A stretch of DNA of 64,000 nt from Actinacidiphila alni (lineage in GTDB: Bacteria > Actinomycetota > Actinomycetes > Streptomycetales > Streptomycetaceae): positions 62,001 to 126,000 of the forward strand of contig NZ_FONG01000003.1 of assembly GCF_900112845.1 (NCBI RefSeq), written 5' to 3'. This document shows positions 45,760 through 53,607 of the stretch, piece by piece; the stretch's first letter is position 1, and the number at the start of each line of letters is the position of its first letter. A model generated the notes under the pieces. It did not search any database and was not told the DNA's origin. It was given only the letters and a program-made list of their open reading frames with translations. The position numbers and the translations under genes are program-made.

Positions 45760-46938
45760 ATGTCTCGAACGGTCGACAGCCGTCTTCCGGATCCCAGCCG
45801 CTGGAAAGCGCTGGTATTCATTTCCCTGGCCCAGTTGATGGTCGTTCTCGACTCCACGATCGTGAACATCGCGCTGCCCAGCGCGCAGCGCGATCTCGGA
45901 ATCTCCGACGCCAACAAGCAGTGGGTCATCACCGCCTACGCCCTCGCCTTCGGCGGTCTGCTGCTCTTCGGCGGCCGGATCGCCGACCTGTGGGGCCGCA
46001 AGCGGGCCTTCGTCGTCGGCCTGACCGGTTTCGCCCTCGCCTCCGCGATCGGCGGCGCCGCCGCCAACCAGGCGATGCTGCTCGGCTCCCGCGCCGCCCA
46101 GGGCGCCTTCGGCGCGCTGCTCGCGCCCGCCGCCCTCTCGCTGCTCGCGGTGACCTTCACCGACGCGCGCGAACGCGCCAAGGCGTTCGGCATCTTCGGC
46201 GCGATCGCCGGTGGCGGCGGCGCGGTCGGACTGCTGCTCGGCGGTGTCCTCACCGAGTACCTGAACTGGCGTTGGACGTTCTTCGCCAACATCCCGTTCG
46301 CCATCGTCGCGGCCCTCGGCGCGTACTTCGTGATCCGTGAGCCCGAAGGCGGCCGGAACCGTTCCGCGCTGGACATCCCCGGCGTGGTGCTCTCCACCCT
46401 CGGCCTGGTCTCCCTGGTGTATGGCTTCACCCGCGCCGAGACCAACGGCTGGTCCGCGCCGTCCACGATCGGCCTGTTCGTGGCCGCCGGCGTGCTGCTG
46501 GCCGCCTTCGGTCTGGTCGAGTCCAAGGTGAGGGCCCCGCTGCTGCCGATGCGGGTGGTTACCGAACGCAACCGCGGCGGTGTCTACGCCTCGCTGGGCC
46601 TGGCCATCATCGGCCTGTTCGGTGTGTTCCTCTTCCTGACGTACTACCTCCAGGTCGTCCAGGGCTACTCGGCGATCAGGACCGGTTTCGCCTTCCTGCC
46701 GATGGTCGCGGCCTTCGTGGTCGGCTCGACGCAGATCGGCACCCGGCTGGTCACCCGGGTCCCGGCCCGCCGGCTGATGGCGCCCGGCTTCGCCGTCGCC
46801 GCCGTCGCGATGCTGCTGCTGACACGGCTGGACATCGGCTCGTCATACCCGGGCGTGATCCTGCCGGGCCTGGTGCTGCTCGGCGGCGTTGTCCCGACCG
46901 CGCGGCGCACGCGGACCGGCCCGAATGCGACAACCTAG
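45760..46938 (+). pseudogene. DHA2-type MFS exporter, 5' fragment (split by island)
   Basis: True exporter sequence runs to codon LLG at 46876-46884 (375 residues, about ten to eleven spans): LAQLMVVLDSTIVNIALP and GRIADLWGRKRAFVVGL are hallmark QacA/EmrB segments. After that the frame reads 17 island-encoded residues to TAG at 46936-46938. The missing C-terminus is at 52693-53109 in the same frame. A truncated protein could be made but lacks the last spans. TetR gene and repeat array lie upstream. Confidence 0.88.
46876..46884 (+). repeat. 9-bp direct repeat, left flank of island
   Basis: CTGCTCGGC, identical to 52693-52701. Both encode Leu-Leu-Gly of the exporter; consistent with a target-site duplication. 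Confidence 0.8.
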
Positions 46939-47078
46939 ACGCAAGCCGCCGCAACCCATAGCGACCTGTCTGTACCCGGCGTAGACTCGCACCTCCTCGC
47001 GTCGCTCCCGTATCGCTACATCTCGGAACGCACGCCAGAGGTCAGTGCGCAGGTTGACCCGTCTGGACGGAAGGCGCC

Positions 47079-48254
47079 ATGTCTACCACCGAAACGCACA
47101 CGACTACGTTCAGTGCCCGTCTCGATCTCCAGTGGACCGCGAGCATCCGCCCCGGACTCCTCCACGCCCACCCCGACGACTTACCGAGCCTTCTCGGCCC
47201 ACGCGACTGGTCATCACGCCGATTACCGATCATCGATGAGCACGTGCATGCGATCTACGGCGAGCAGATCCGCGCACTTCTGGCCCGCTACGGCATAGAC
47301 CACCCTGACCCCCTCGTGTTACCGGGCGGCGAGTCCGCGAAAACCGCAGACACCGTCGAGCGCATCCATCGGTACATGGAGACGCACGGCGTGCCCCGCT
47401 TCGCGGAACCCCTGCTCGTCTGGGGTGGCGGCGTCGCCCACGACGTGGCCGGATACGCCGCCGCGACGTACCGGCGAGGAGTTCCCTACATCACGTTCGC
47501 CACTACGCTCGTCAGCGCCATCGACGCGATGTTCGCGCTCAAGGTGGCGATCAACTCGCAGTACAAGAACCGCGTTGGCAGCTACCACCCGCCCGCCACC
47601 GCCTACGCCGACCCGGCGTTCTTCTCCACCCTCGACCGTGGCCAGATCCTCGACGGCACAGGGGAAATCCTCAAGATCGCCATCGCCCTGGACGGCGGCC
47701 TCTTCCCGGTCCTAGAGCAACACGGCCCGCGAGCGGTGGCCGAGCACTTCCAGGGTCGCGACCCCGCCACGCTGGCGATCCTCCATCGCAGCGTCTCGGC
47801 GATGGGCGAAGAGCTGAGCAACAACCCATTCGAGCACGATCCCCAGCGCGCCAGCTACGCGGGGCACGGCATCTCTCCCGGTATGGAGCCCGAGGTCAGC
47901 CATGGAGTCGCGGTCGCGCTGGATCTCCTCGTCACGACGATGATCGCGTGGCGGCGGGGCGCTGTTGCTACTCCCTACCGAGACCGGATCGTGCGCCTCG
48001 CCCACGCCCTGGGCCTGCCGCTATGGCACCCCGTGCTCGAACGGCCACAGGTCCTCTTCGACGCGCTCATCGACACCGCCCGCCATCGCGGCGGCCGACA
48101 GCGCATCCCGGCCCCCGTGCATGAGCCCGGCCGCGTTCGCTACCTCGACGGAATCGACCTCGCCGAGTTGCACCGCGCGCTCAACGACCTCCACCACGCC
48201 GCATCTCACGACCGAGCCCGGAGGACCCAATGGACCTCGACCACCGGAGAATGA
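47079..48254 (+). CDS. Sugar-phosphate cyclase, EEVS/dehydroquinate-synthase-like
   Basis: 391 residues. NAD-binding GGGVAHDVAGYAAATYRRGV, KVAINSQYKNRVGSYHPP, and putative metal ligands Glu196 (GTGEILK), His263 (YAGHGISPG) and His274 (VSHGVAVALD) match this superfamily; the PIIDEHVHAIYGEQI and YRRGVPYITF blocks resemble 2-epi-5-epi-valiolone synthases more than aromatic-pathway enzymes. It would cyclise a sugar phosphate (perhaps sedoheptulose 7-phosphate) to a cyclitol ketone. GGAAGG precedes the ATG. Three TTA codons (47181, 47223, 47319) suggest bldA dependence. First gene of the island. Confidence 0.82.
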   Translation: MSTTETHTTTFSARLDLQWTASIRPGLLHAHPDDLPSLLGPRDWSSRRLPIIDEHVHAIYGEQIRALLARYGIDHPDPLVLPGGESAKTADTVERIHRYMETHGVPRFAEPLLVWGGGVAHDVAGYAAATYRRGVPYITFATTLVSAIDAMFALKVAINSQYKNRVGSYHPPATAYADPAFFSTLDRGQILDGTGEILKIAIALDGGLFPVLEQHGPRAVAEHFQGRDPATLAILHRSVSAMGEELSNNPFEHDPQRASYAGHGISPGMEPEVSHGVAVALDLLVTTMIAWRRGAVATPYRDRIVRLAHALGLPLWHPVLERPQVLFDALIDTARHRGGRQRIPAPVHEPGRVRYLDGIDLAELHRALNDLHHAASHDRARRTQWTSTTGE

Positions 48255-48679
48255 CGCCACCATTCATCCGCGAATCGCACCGCGCTAGGTCGGGCGAAAC
48301 AGATGTGATCGTGTGGGATCTCCGCATCGGACAGCCCAACGTCAGCCGGGTGCCTGCTCCCGTCATGCACTCGATGGAGCATGCGCTGATCGCCTATCTC
48401 CGCCGGGACGGTCCGGCCGTCATCCACGCCGCGCCGATGGGGTGCGGCACCGGTCTCTATCTCGTCACGTTCGTCCTCGACTTCGAGGAGATCGCCCGAC
48501 TCGTCGCGAGTGCCCTCGAATCGCTCTTGCGCGCAACCGAGGTGCCGATGGCCGACACCGCGCAGTGCGGCGCTGCCGAGCACCACACGCTGAGTGGCGC
48601 GCAGGAGGTCGCCCGATGGCTTCTGCGTCATCGCGCCGAATGGGCGCAAGCGCTCGACCACCCCGACGACGACCGCTGA
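48230..48679 (+). CDS. LuxS-like S-ribosylhomocysteine lyase homologue
   Basis: 149 residues. The LuxS zinc motif HSMEH (His47, Glu50, His51) and third ligand Cys113 (QCG) are present, as is the catalytic Cys72 in PMGCGTGLYL; His17 and Arg32 match LuxS positions 11 and 39. The Asp that normally precedes SPMGC (Asp78 in B. subtilis) is His66 here. Streptomycetes usually recycle S-adenosylhomocysteine by AhcY, so this is probably a recruited isomerase/lyase. Starts inside the cyclase gene; ATG 48230 has GGAGG, ATG 48251 is the alternative. Confidence 0.83.
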   Translation: MDLDHRRMTPPFIRESHRARSGETDVIVWDLRIGQPNVSRVPAPVMHSMEHALIAYLRRDGPAVIHAAPMGCGTGLYLVTFVLDFEEIARLVASALESLLRATEVPMADTAQCGAAEHHTLSGAQEVARWLLRHRAEWAQALDHPDDDR

Positions 48680-48688
48680 GGAGCCCCG

Positions 48689-50008
48689 GTGTCGATCCAC
48701 GCCCAGCACTACACGCGCTATACCGAGTCCGCGACGATCCTTCAGCGCGCGCTGAAAGTCATTCCCGGCGCGGCCAACTCGTGGACCAGATGGACGGACA
48801 TCCCGATCAGCCCCGCCCGCGCCCAGGGCGCGCGCCTGTGGGATGTGGACGGCCGTGAGTACCTTGACTTCCACGGTGCGTTCAGCGCCATCGTCCTTGG
48901 CCACGCATATCCCGATGTCGCTCAAGCTCTGACCGACCAGGCTCACGGGCTCGTGCTCGCGGGCATCGGCCGGACTCCTGCCGAGGTCGAGTTGGCGGAA
49001 CGGCTCGTGCGCCACATCCCCAGCGCCGAGCAAGCGTTGCTTGCGCCATCTGGATCGGATGCGACGTATAGCGCGCTCCGCCTCGCCCGCGCCGTCACCC
49101 GGCGCGACTGCATCGTCAAGTTCGCCGGGAGCTTCCACGGGCCGCATGACTACGCGCTGCGCAGCGCCAACGACGCGGGCGAGGGGGGCACCGTTGGGCC
49201 TGACGGCGTGCTCAGCGCCGCCGCCCGCACCGTCATCACGTGCGAGTACAACGACCTTGAGGCCGTGGCAGACCTGTTCGCCCGGCGCGGCGAGGAGATC
49301 GCGGCCGCGATCGTAGAGCCGATCGCGTTCAACGCGAGCCTGCATCCCGAACCTGGGTTCCTCGATGGGCTCCGCAAGCTCACGACCGAGCATGGCGCGC
49401 TGCTCATCTTCGATGAGGTGATCACGGGCTTCCGCCTCGGGCTTGGCGGCGCGCAAGCGCAGTTCGGCATCACGCCGGACCTGACGACGCTCGGCAAGGC
49501 GCTCGGCAACGGCGTGCCTGTCGCGGCACTCGTCGGCCCCGAGCGCCACATGTCGCGCTTCGGCACCACGCCACATGGCACGGTGCCGTACTCGGGCACG
49601 CACAACGGCAACGGGCTTGCCGTAGCGGCGGCGAATGCGACCCTCGGCGTGATGGAGCGCGAGCCGGTTCATGAGCATCTAGCCCGGCTCGGCGACCGGA
49701 TGCGCGCGGGTCTCCGCGAGATCGCGCAGGACTGCGACGTGCCCGCCGTGGTGACGGGCTCCGCCTCGATCTACAACCTGCTCTTCACCGACACGCCGCC
49801 GAGGACGTTCGCCGACATCCTGAGCGTGGACGAATCGCTGTTCCTCGCCTACCGCAACGAGATGGTCAGGCGCGGAATCCTGGAGATGCCTTTACCACTG
49901 ATGCGCGCTCAGGTCACCTACAGCCATACCGACGCGGACGTTGACAGAGCCCTGGAGACCGCGCAGGTCGCGCTTAGGGCTGCGCGGGACCAAGCCGTGA
50001 ACTCATGA
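48689..50008 (+). CDS. Class III PLP aminotransferase (GSA-aminomutase-like)
   Basis: 439 residues. PLP site Lys270 in TLGKALGNGVPVAALVG, upstream Asp in LLIFDEVITGFRLG, and APSGSDATYSALRLAR for phosphate binding. Most like glutamate-1-semialdehyde aminomutases and sugar/cyclitol aminotransferases. It likely aminates the ketone made by the cyclase or LuxS-like step. GTG start with GAGGAG; 9 bp after the LuxS-like gene. One TTA codon at 49892. Confidence 0.88.
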   Translation: MSIHAQHYTRYTESATILQRALKVIPGAANSWTRWTDIPISPARAQGARLWDVDGREYLDFHGAFSAIVLGHAYPDVAQALTDQAHGLVLAGIGRTPAEVELAERLVRHIPSAEQALLAPSGSDATYSALRLARAVTRRDCIVKFAGSFHGPHDYALRSANDAGEGGTVGPDGVLSAAARTVITCEYNDLEAVADLFARRGEEIAAAIVEPIAFNASLHPEPGFLDGLRKLTTEHGALLIFDEVITGFRLGLGGAQAQFGITPDLTTLGKALGNGVPVAALVGPERHMSRFGTTPHGTVPYSGTHNGNGLAVAAANATLGVMEREPVHEHLARLGDRMRAGLREIAQDCDVPAVVTGSASIYNLLFTDTPPRTFADILSVDESLFLAYRNEMVRRGILEMPLPLMRAQVTYSHTDADVDRALETAQVALRAARDQAVNS

Positions 50009-50032
50009 CCTCAGACCGGAGGGATCGCACCG

Positions 50033-50800
50033 ATGGACAGCTTCGAAGCGACGCGCGCCACCCAGGGGCGGGCGTTACGAGCCCTCGCCCGGACGCTGGG
50101 GGCGGCCTCGCCTGGCGCTACGACGTACGACAGTGACGGCGTCACGGCATGCATCGTCCCGGCAGCGAAGAACGATGCAGACGCGAACTTCGCCGCCTAC
50201 ACGGCACCCGCTGCCCTCGCCTCCGCGCTTCCCGAGATCGCCGAAGCGTACGAAACGGCCGGCGTCGGGTCATGGGAGATCTACGTGCCCGAATCCGACG
50301 ATCAGACGGCGCGTGGCCTTGCCGCCGCCGGATACCGCAGACGTGACCGGCTCCCCGCCATCATCCTCGACCTGGCGACATTCGAGCCGCGCTCGATCGG
50401 GGACCTGGACTACGACGTACGCGGCGACGTTGCCACCCTGGGCCGCCTCAACGCCGCCGCCTACGACCGGCCCGAGCTGGCGCGGGCATTCGCTCAGACG
50501 CCAGACGTTCCTGGGCTCCGCGTCTACCGCGCCCGGCTCGACGGTGAACCGGCGTGCGCGCTACTGACGATCGACGTGCCCCACGCCGATGGCCTCGATT
50601 GCGCGGCGTACTTCCTGGCGACCGTGCCGAACGCGCGTCGCCGGGGGCTCGCTCCCCGACTGTTCACCGCCGCGTTGCTCGATGCCCGCGAACGTGGCTG
50701 CGACACATGCTCGGGGCAGGCGTCGCCCATGGGTGCGCCGATCTACGCCCGCATGGGCTTCCGCACGGCCTTCCACTTCGACCGGTACGAGAAAGGCTAG
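50033..50800 (+). CDS. GNAT-family N-acetyltransferase
   Basis: 255 residues. The C-terminal half carries the GNAT core: ACALLTIDVPHADGLDCAAY, then acetyl-CoA loop TVPNARRRGLAPRLFTAALL (R-R-x-G-L) and SPMGAPIYARMGFRTAF. The N-terminal half is less conserved. It probably acylates the amine introduced by the aminotransferase. One TTA codon near the start (50075). 24 bp after the aminotransferase. Confidence 0.82.
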   Translation: MDSFEATRATQGRALRALARTLGAASPGATTYDSDGVTACIVPAAKNDADANFAAYTAPAALASALPEIAEAYETAGVGSWEIYVPESDDQTARGLAAAGYRRRDRLPAIILDLATFEPRSIGDLDYDVRGDVATLGRLNAAAYDRPELARAFAQTPDVPGLRVYRARLDGEPACALLTIDVPHADGLDCAAYFLATVPNARRRGLAPRLFTAALLDARERGCDTCSGQASPMGAPIYARMGFRTAFHFDRYEKG

Positions 50801-50804
50801 CCAC

Positions 50805-51572
50805 GTGTCCAACGTTGCTCGGCAGCTTCCCGAATCCCAAGGCTGGTCGCTCGATCGCGCTATTCAGCTGCTACCAGCGCAGTTCGCAGCTCGCCTAGAC
50901 CTACGACGGCCGCACCTGTATCAGACGGAGGGTGGGCCGATGAATGGGCAGACAGGACGACAACAGATATTCAGGGAACTCGTCCGGACAATCGACTTCC
51001 AGCAGGTGATTGAGACGGGGACACATCGAGGGGCCACTACGGAGTTCCTCGCCGCTATCACCGGGGTGCCCGTCGCAACCGTTGAGTTGGCAGACCGCTA
51101 CCGTCAGTTTGCGCAGGCCCGCTTCGCGAGCAACCCCAACGTGCAAGTCTCTGATGGCGATTCCCGCGATTTCCTGCGGCGGCTAAGCGTGACGCGATCG
51201 GATGCCCTCACGCTGTTCTACCTCGACGCACATTGGTTGGACGATCTACCGCTCGCCGACGAGTTGCGGATCATCTCGGGTTCGTGGTCGAAGGCCGTCG
51301 TCGTGATCGATGACTTCCAGGTACCCGGCGATGCCGGATACGCCTACGACGACTACGGCCCCGGCAAGGCGTTGGCGGCGGACTACCTGCCCGACGAGAT
51401 CCGGTCTTGGACGCTCCTCTATCCCGCGATGGAGTCGGCTTCCGAGACTGGCGCCCGCTGCGGAGCCGCGTTTCTAGCCAGCCCATACCTCGCTGACGTA
51501 GTCGGCAAGCTTCGGACGCTGCGTCGTGCCCCGACGAGCCCGCCTGCCGGAACCCGCTCCCCTTCCGTCTAG
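50805..51572 (+). CDS. Class I SAM methyltransferase-like protein
   Basis: 255 residues from GTG 50805 (GAAAGG upstream); ATG 50940 is a shorter alternative. Motif I IETGTHRGATTEFLA, acidic motif II VATVELADRYRQFA, and FYLDAHWLDDLPLADEL resemble Methyltransf_24/TylF-like O-methyltransferases. The final acidic loop VVVIDDFQVPGDAGYAYDDY may coordinate metal. Likely tailors the pathway product. Four bp after the acetyltransferase; last of the biosynthetic genes, followed by strong hairpins. Confidence 0.75.
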   Translation: MSNVARQLPESQGWSLDRAIQLLPAQFAARLDLRRPHLYQTEGGPMNGQTGRQQIFRELVRTIDFQQVIETGTHRGATTEFLAAITGVPVATVELADRYRQFAQARFASNPNVQVSDGDSRDFLRRLSVTRSDALTLFYLDAHWLDDLPLADELRIISGSWSKAVVVIDDFQVPGDAGYAYDDYGPGKALAADYLPDEIRSWTLLYPAMESASETGARCGAAFLASPYLADVVGKLRTLRRAPTSPPAGTRSPSV

Positions 51573-51577
51573 TCTGT

Positions 51578-51630
51578 GGCGCGGTCGCGGCGGTCGGAGC
51601 CGTGGAGGCTTCGACCGCCGCGACCGCGCC
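51578..51630. terminator. Long hairpin terminator
   Basis: A 19-bp perfect stem (51578-51596 with 51612-51630) extended by a G-T pair and an inner 4-bp AGCC/GGCT stem. It ends the biosynthetic operon. Confidence 0.88.
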
Positions 51631-51644
51631 TTGACCGGCGGTGT

Positions 51645-51675
51645 CCACCGACTACGGCGGTGCCGTAGTCGGTGG
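51645..51675. terminator. Second hairpin terminator
   Basis: A 14-bp perfect stem (51645-51658 with 51662-51675, CCACCGACTACGGC arm), loop GGT. Serves the convergent small genes. Confidence 0.85.
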
Positions 51676-51690
51676 CGTGGGAAGTAGCCG

Positions 51691-51966
51691 CTACGGCTTG
51701 GGCTGCGTCCGTTCGCGCGCGGTGGCATACGGTCCTTCTAGCGGACGCCAATTCTCCGGAGCGCGGATCTCACCGGAGTCCCATAGGGCATAGCACTGGT
51801 TCAGCCACTCCCTTGCACCCTCGACCGTGCCCCGCTCGATGTACCAGCCGGGCCCGCCGGGCTGGCGCGGGAAACCGCAGAACTCTCGAAATCGTCGGTC
51901 GTACACCCCGAACGTGCGGCCGGGCCTGATCCGCGCGACGACGTAGCGACTGGCCGACGCGCTCAT
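51691..51966 (-). CDS. Small island protein, paralogue A
   Basis: 91 residues from ATG 51966, overlapping the preceding gene by ATGA. It shares with its neighbour the pattern AREWLNQCYALWDSGEIRAP / AEAWLQKCYQRWESGTTPAP followed by a W-R pair. Rich in aromatic residues; no signal or membrane segment. Function unknown. Confidence 0.7.
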   Translation of the reverse strand: MSASASRYVVARIRPGRTFGVYDRRFREFCGFPRQPGGPGWYIERGTVEGAREWLNQCYALWDSGEIRAPENWRPLEGPYATARERTQPKP

Positions 51967-52223
51967 AGGACCACCTGATTCGACTCCCAAGGAGACCAGG
52001 TGCGCCACTCGTCCGGTGCCGGAGTCGTGCCGCTCTCCCACCGCTGATAGCACTTCTGAAGCCAGGCTTCGGCGCCGTGTGGAGAGCGCCACTCCAACGG
52101 CAGCAGATTCGGGTGTGGCTCGGCCGGGTCATCGGGCAGAGCGCAGAACGCGTCTGCGGCTCGGTCCAAGATGACGTACCGGGTGGTACTACCGGGCAGG
52201 TTTACGACGGAGTATCGCGCCAT
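51963..52223 (-). CDS. Small island protein, paralogue B
   Basis: 86 residues, paralogous to the next gene (shared TRYVILDR/SRYVVARI, WLxxCYxxWxSG and APxxWR). Conserved Cys and Trp suggest a small folded domain. Coupled to its neighbours at both ends. Function unknown. Confidence 0.7.
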   Translation of the reverse strand: MARYSVVNLPGSTTRYVILDRAADAFCALPDDPAEPHPNLLPLEWRSPHGAEAWLQKCYQRWESGTTPAPDEWRTWSPWESNQVVL

Positions 52224-52554
52224 TCCACAGGCCCTTTCGTCTGCGTCCCCTGAGGGACCGCGCGGTGATAACGAGTGTCAGCGGTACCGTGTCGAGCGTC
52301 ATGCGCCATGAACCTGACGTCTCGATCGTCACGCGCGTCATGGGATCGAGCAGCGCCTGACGCAGCCTCGGTACATCTAGCTCGTATGCCTGCTGCTGAG
52401 CCTCTTCGAAGTCGCCCAGAGCATCTTCGACGGCATCTCCGACAAATGCGCGTACCTCGGACCACCCGGTGACCGCCCGCTCGCGTGGCGACTCATCGTC
52501 GCGCAGGATCGAGATCCGATAGCGCGGCGCGGACCTCCAGGGGAAGGCAGGCAC
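52189..52554 (-). CDS. Small island protein of unknown function
   Basis: 121 residues, acidic helical centre (FVGDAVEDALGDFEEAQQQA) and a very basic C-terminus (RSLRGRRRKGLWNGAILRRK). GTG start with GGAG 5 bp upstream. Overlaps the next gene by 35 bp in another frame. First of three coupled small genes. Function unknown. Confidence 0.6.
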   Translation of the reverse strand: MPAFPWRSAPRYRISILRDDESPRERAVTGWSEVRAFVGDAVEDALGDFEEAQQQAYELDVPRLRQALLDPMTRVTIETSGSWRMTLDTVPLTLVITARSLRGRRRKGLWNGAILRRKPAR

Positions 52555-52692
52555 GTTGCTCCTACGGTGCTAGATGAACACTCCTGGCCTCTAGCCTAGT
52601 CCCGAAGCGGCCCCCGGTGCACTTAGATCGACACCAAGAAGTCCGTCCAGGCTGGTGGACTATCCGCCATCCGTCATACGTGGGGACATCCC

Positions 52693-52701
52693 CTGCTCGG
52701 C
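52693..52701 (+). repeat. 9-bp direct repeat, right flank of island
   Basis: CTGCTCGGC, partner of 46876-46884. Confidence 0.8.
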
Positions 52702-53109
52702 CTCGGCATGGGCACGGCCTTCATGCCCGCCATGTCCCTGGCCACGCACGGCATCCAGCCGCAGGACGCGGGTGTCGCCTCCGCGATGGTGAACACCTCG
52801 CAGCAGGTCGGCGGCGCCATCGGCACGGCGCTGCTGAACACCGTCGCCGCCTCGGCCACCACCAGCTACCTCGCGGCGCACACCGCGGGTGCGGGCGGTC
52901 CGAAGCTGCTCCAGGCGCAGGGCCTGGTGCACGGCTACACGCACGCCATCTGGTGGGCGGTCGGCATCGAGGCCATCGCGGCCCTGATCGCCCTCACCTT
53001 CATCAACGCCGGCCGTCCCGGCTCCACCCGCGTCGCCTCCAGCGACGGCGACGGTGCGGGCAGCGCGGCCACCCAGGACGAGGCGGCGGTGCCGGTCGTC
53101 ATGCACTGA
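52693..53109 (+). pseudogene. DHA2-type MFS exporter, 3' fragment
   Basis: Continues the frame of 45760-46884: LLGLGMGTAFMPAMSLATHG, then DAGVASAMVNTSQQVGGAIG, the classic motif near the end of 14-span exporters, and one more span (WWAVGIEAIAALIALTFI). The joined protein would be 510 residues, the normal family length. It lacks its own credible RBS. Confidence 0.88.
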
Positions 53110-53317
53110 CGACACCCCGGCCGTACGGCCCGTCGCCGTACGAACCGTCAACCGCCCCGGTTCCACTCGCAGACGAGTGGGGCCGGGGCGGTCTCGCGTG
53201 CCGGCCTCCGTGGCCGTGTGCGATCACCGTCACGCCCGCGGGCATTGTCCGTACGGCGGGCGCCGGTTACCGTAATGGCTGTTCCATGGCGGACCGAGGA
53301 GAACGGGAGGGCGGACG

Positions 53318-53446
53318 ATGAGCGCGCACGAGCACCGCAGTACGCCCCGTCCCGGCGGTTCCTTCCACCTCCAGGTGGCCCGGCGCCATGTCGACCTGCT
53401 GCGGGTGAGCAGCGCCCTGTGTCCGGAAGTCCTCCCGGCCCGCTGA
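53318..53446 (+). CDS. Cysteine-type leader peptide
   Basis: 42 residues with GGGAGG 8 bp upstream. The segment RRHVDLLRVSSALC matches the actinobacterial putative leader peptide family found upstream of sulfur and amino-acid transport genes, where translation through the late Cys controls downstream expression. It precedes the polar amino acid ABC operon by 160 bp. Too short to be an enzyme; regulation by attenuation is inferred. Confidence 0.8.
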   Translation: MSAHEHRSTPRPGGSFHLQVARRHVDLLRVSSALCPEVLPAR

Positions 53447-53455
53447 CCGACCGGC

Positions 53456-53473
53456 CGGGCGCCGACGCGCCCG
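53456..53473 (+). promoter_or_regulatory. Attenuator-like hairpin after leader
   Basis: A 7-bp GC stem, CGGGCGC/GCGCCCG, with loop CGAC, begins 9 bp after the leader stop. It is positioned to respond to ribosome stalling. Confidence 0.5.
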
Positions 53474-53607
53474 CGCGACGCCGTAGCGGCAGCGTTTCCC
53501 CGTAGTAGCAGGAATCGACTCTTCCCCCGCGCCAACATGCCCGCCGTACCGGGCCGTTGACGTCGTCCCACGCTGCCGCGACCACCGCCAGACGGGAAGC
53601 ACCGACC

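Larger units (their letters stand above)
46885..52692. mobile_element. Inserted biosynthetic island
   Basis: Inserted between the two halves of an exporter gene. Removing 5817 bp (46876 to 52692) joins LVLLG to LGMGTAFMPAM in frame. Ends carry a weak inverted similarity, TGTCCC at 46890-46895 and GGGACA at 52683-52688. Eight genes lie inside: five biosynthetic-looking on the plus strand and three tiny ones on the minus strand. No transposase or integrase was seen. Codon use is less GC-extreme than the flanks, with five TTA codons. Confidence 0.82.
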
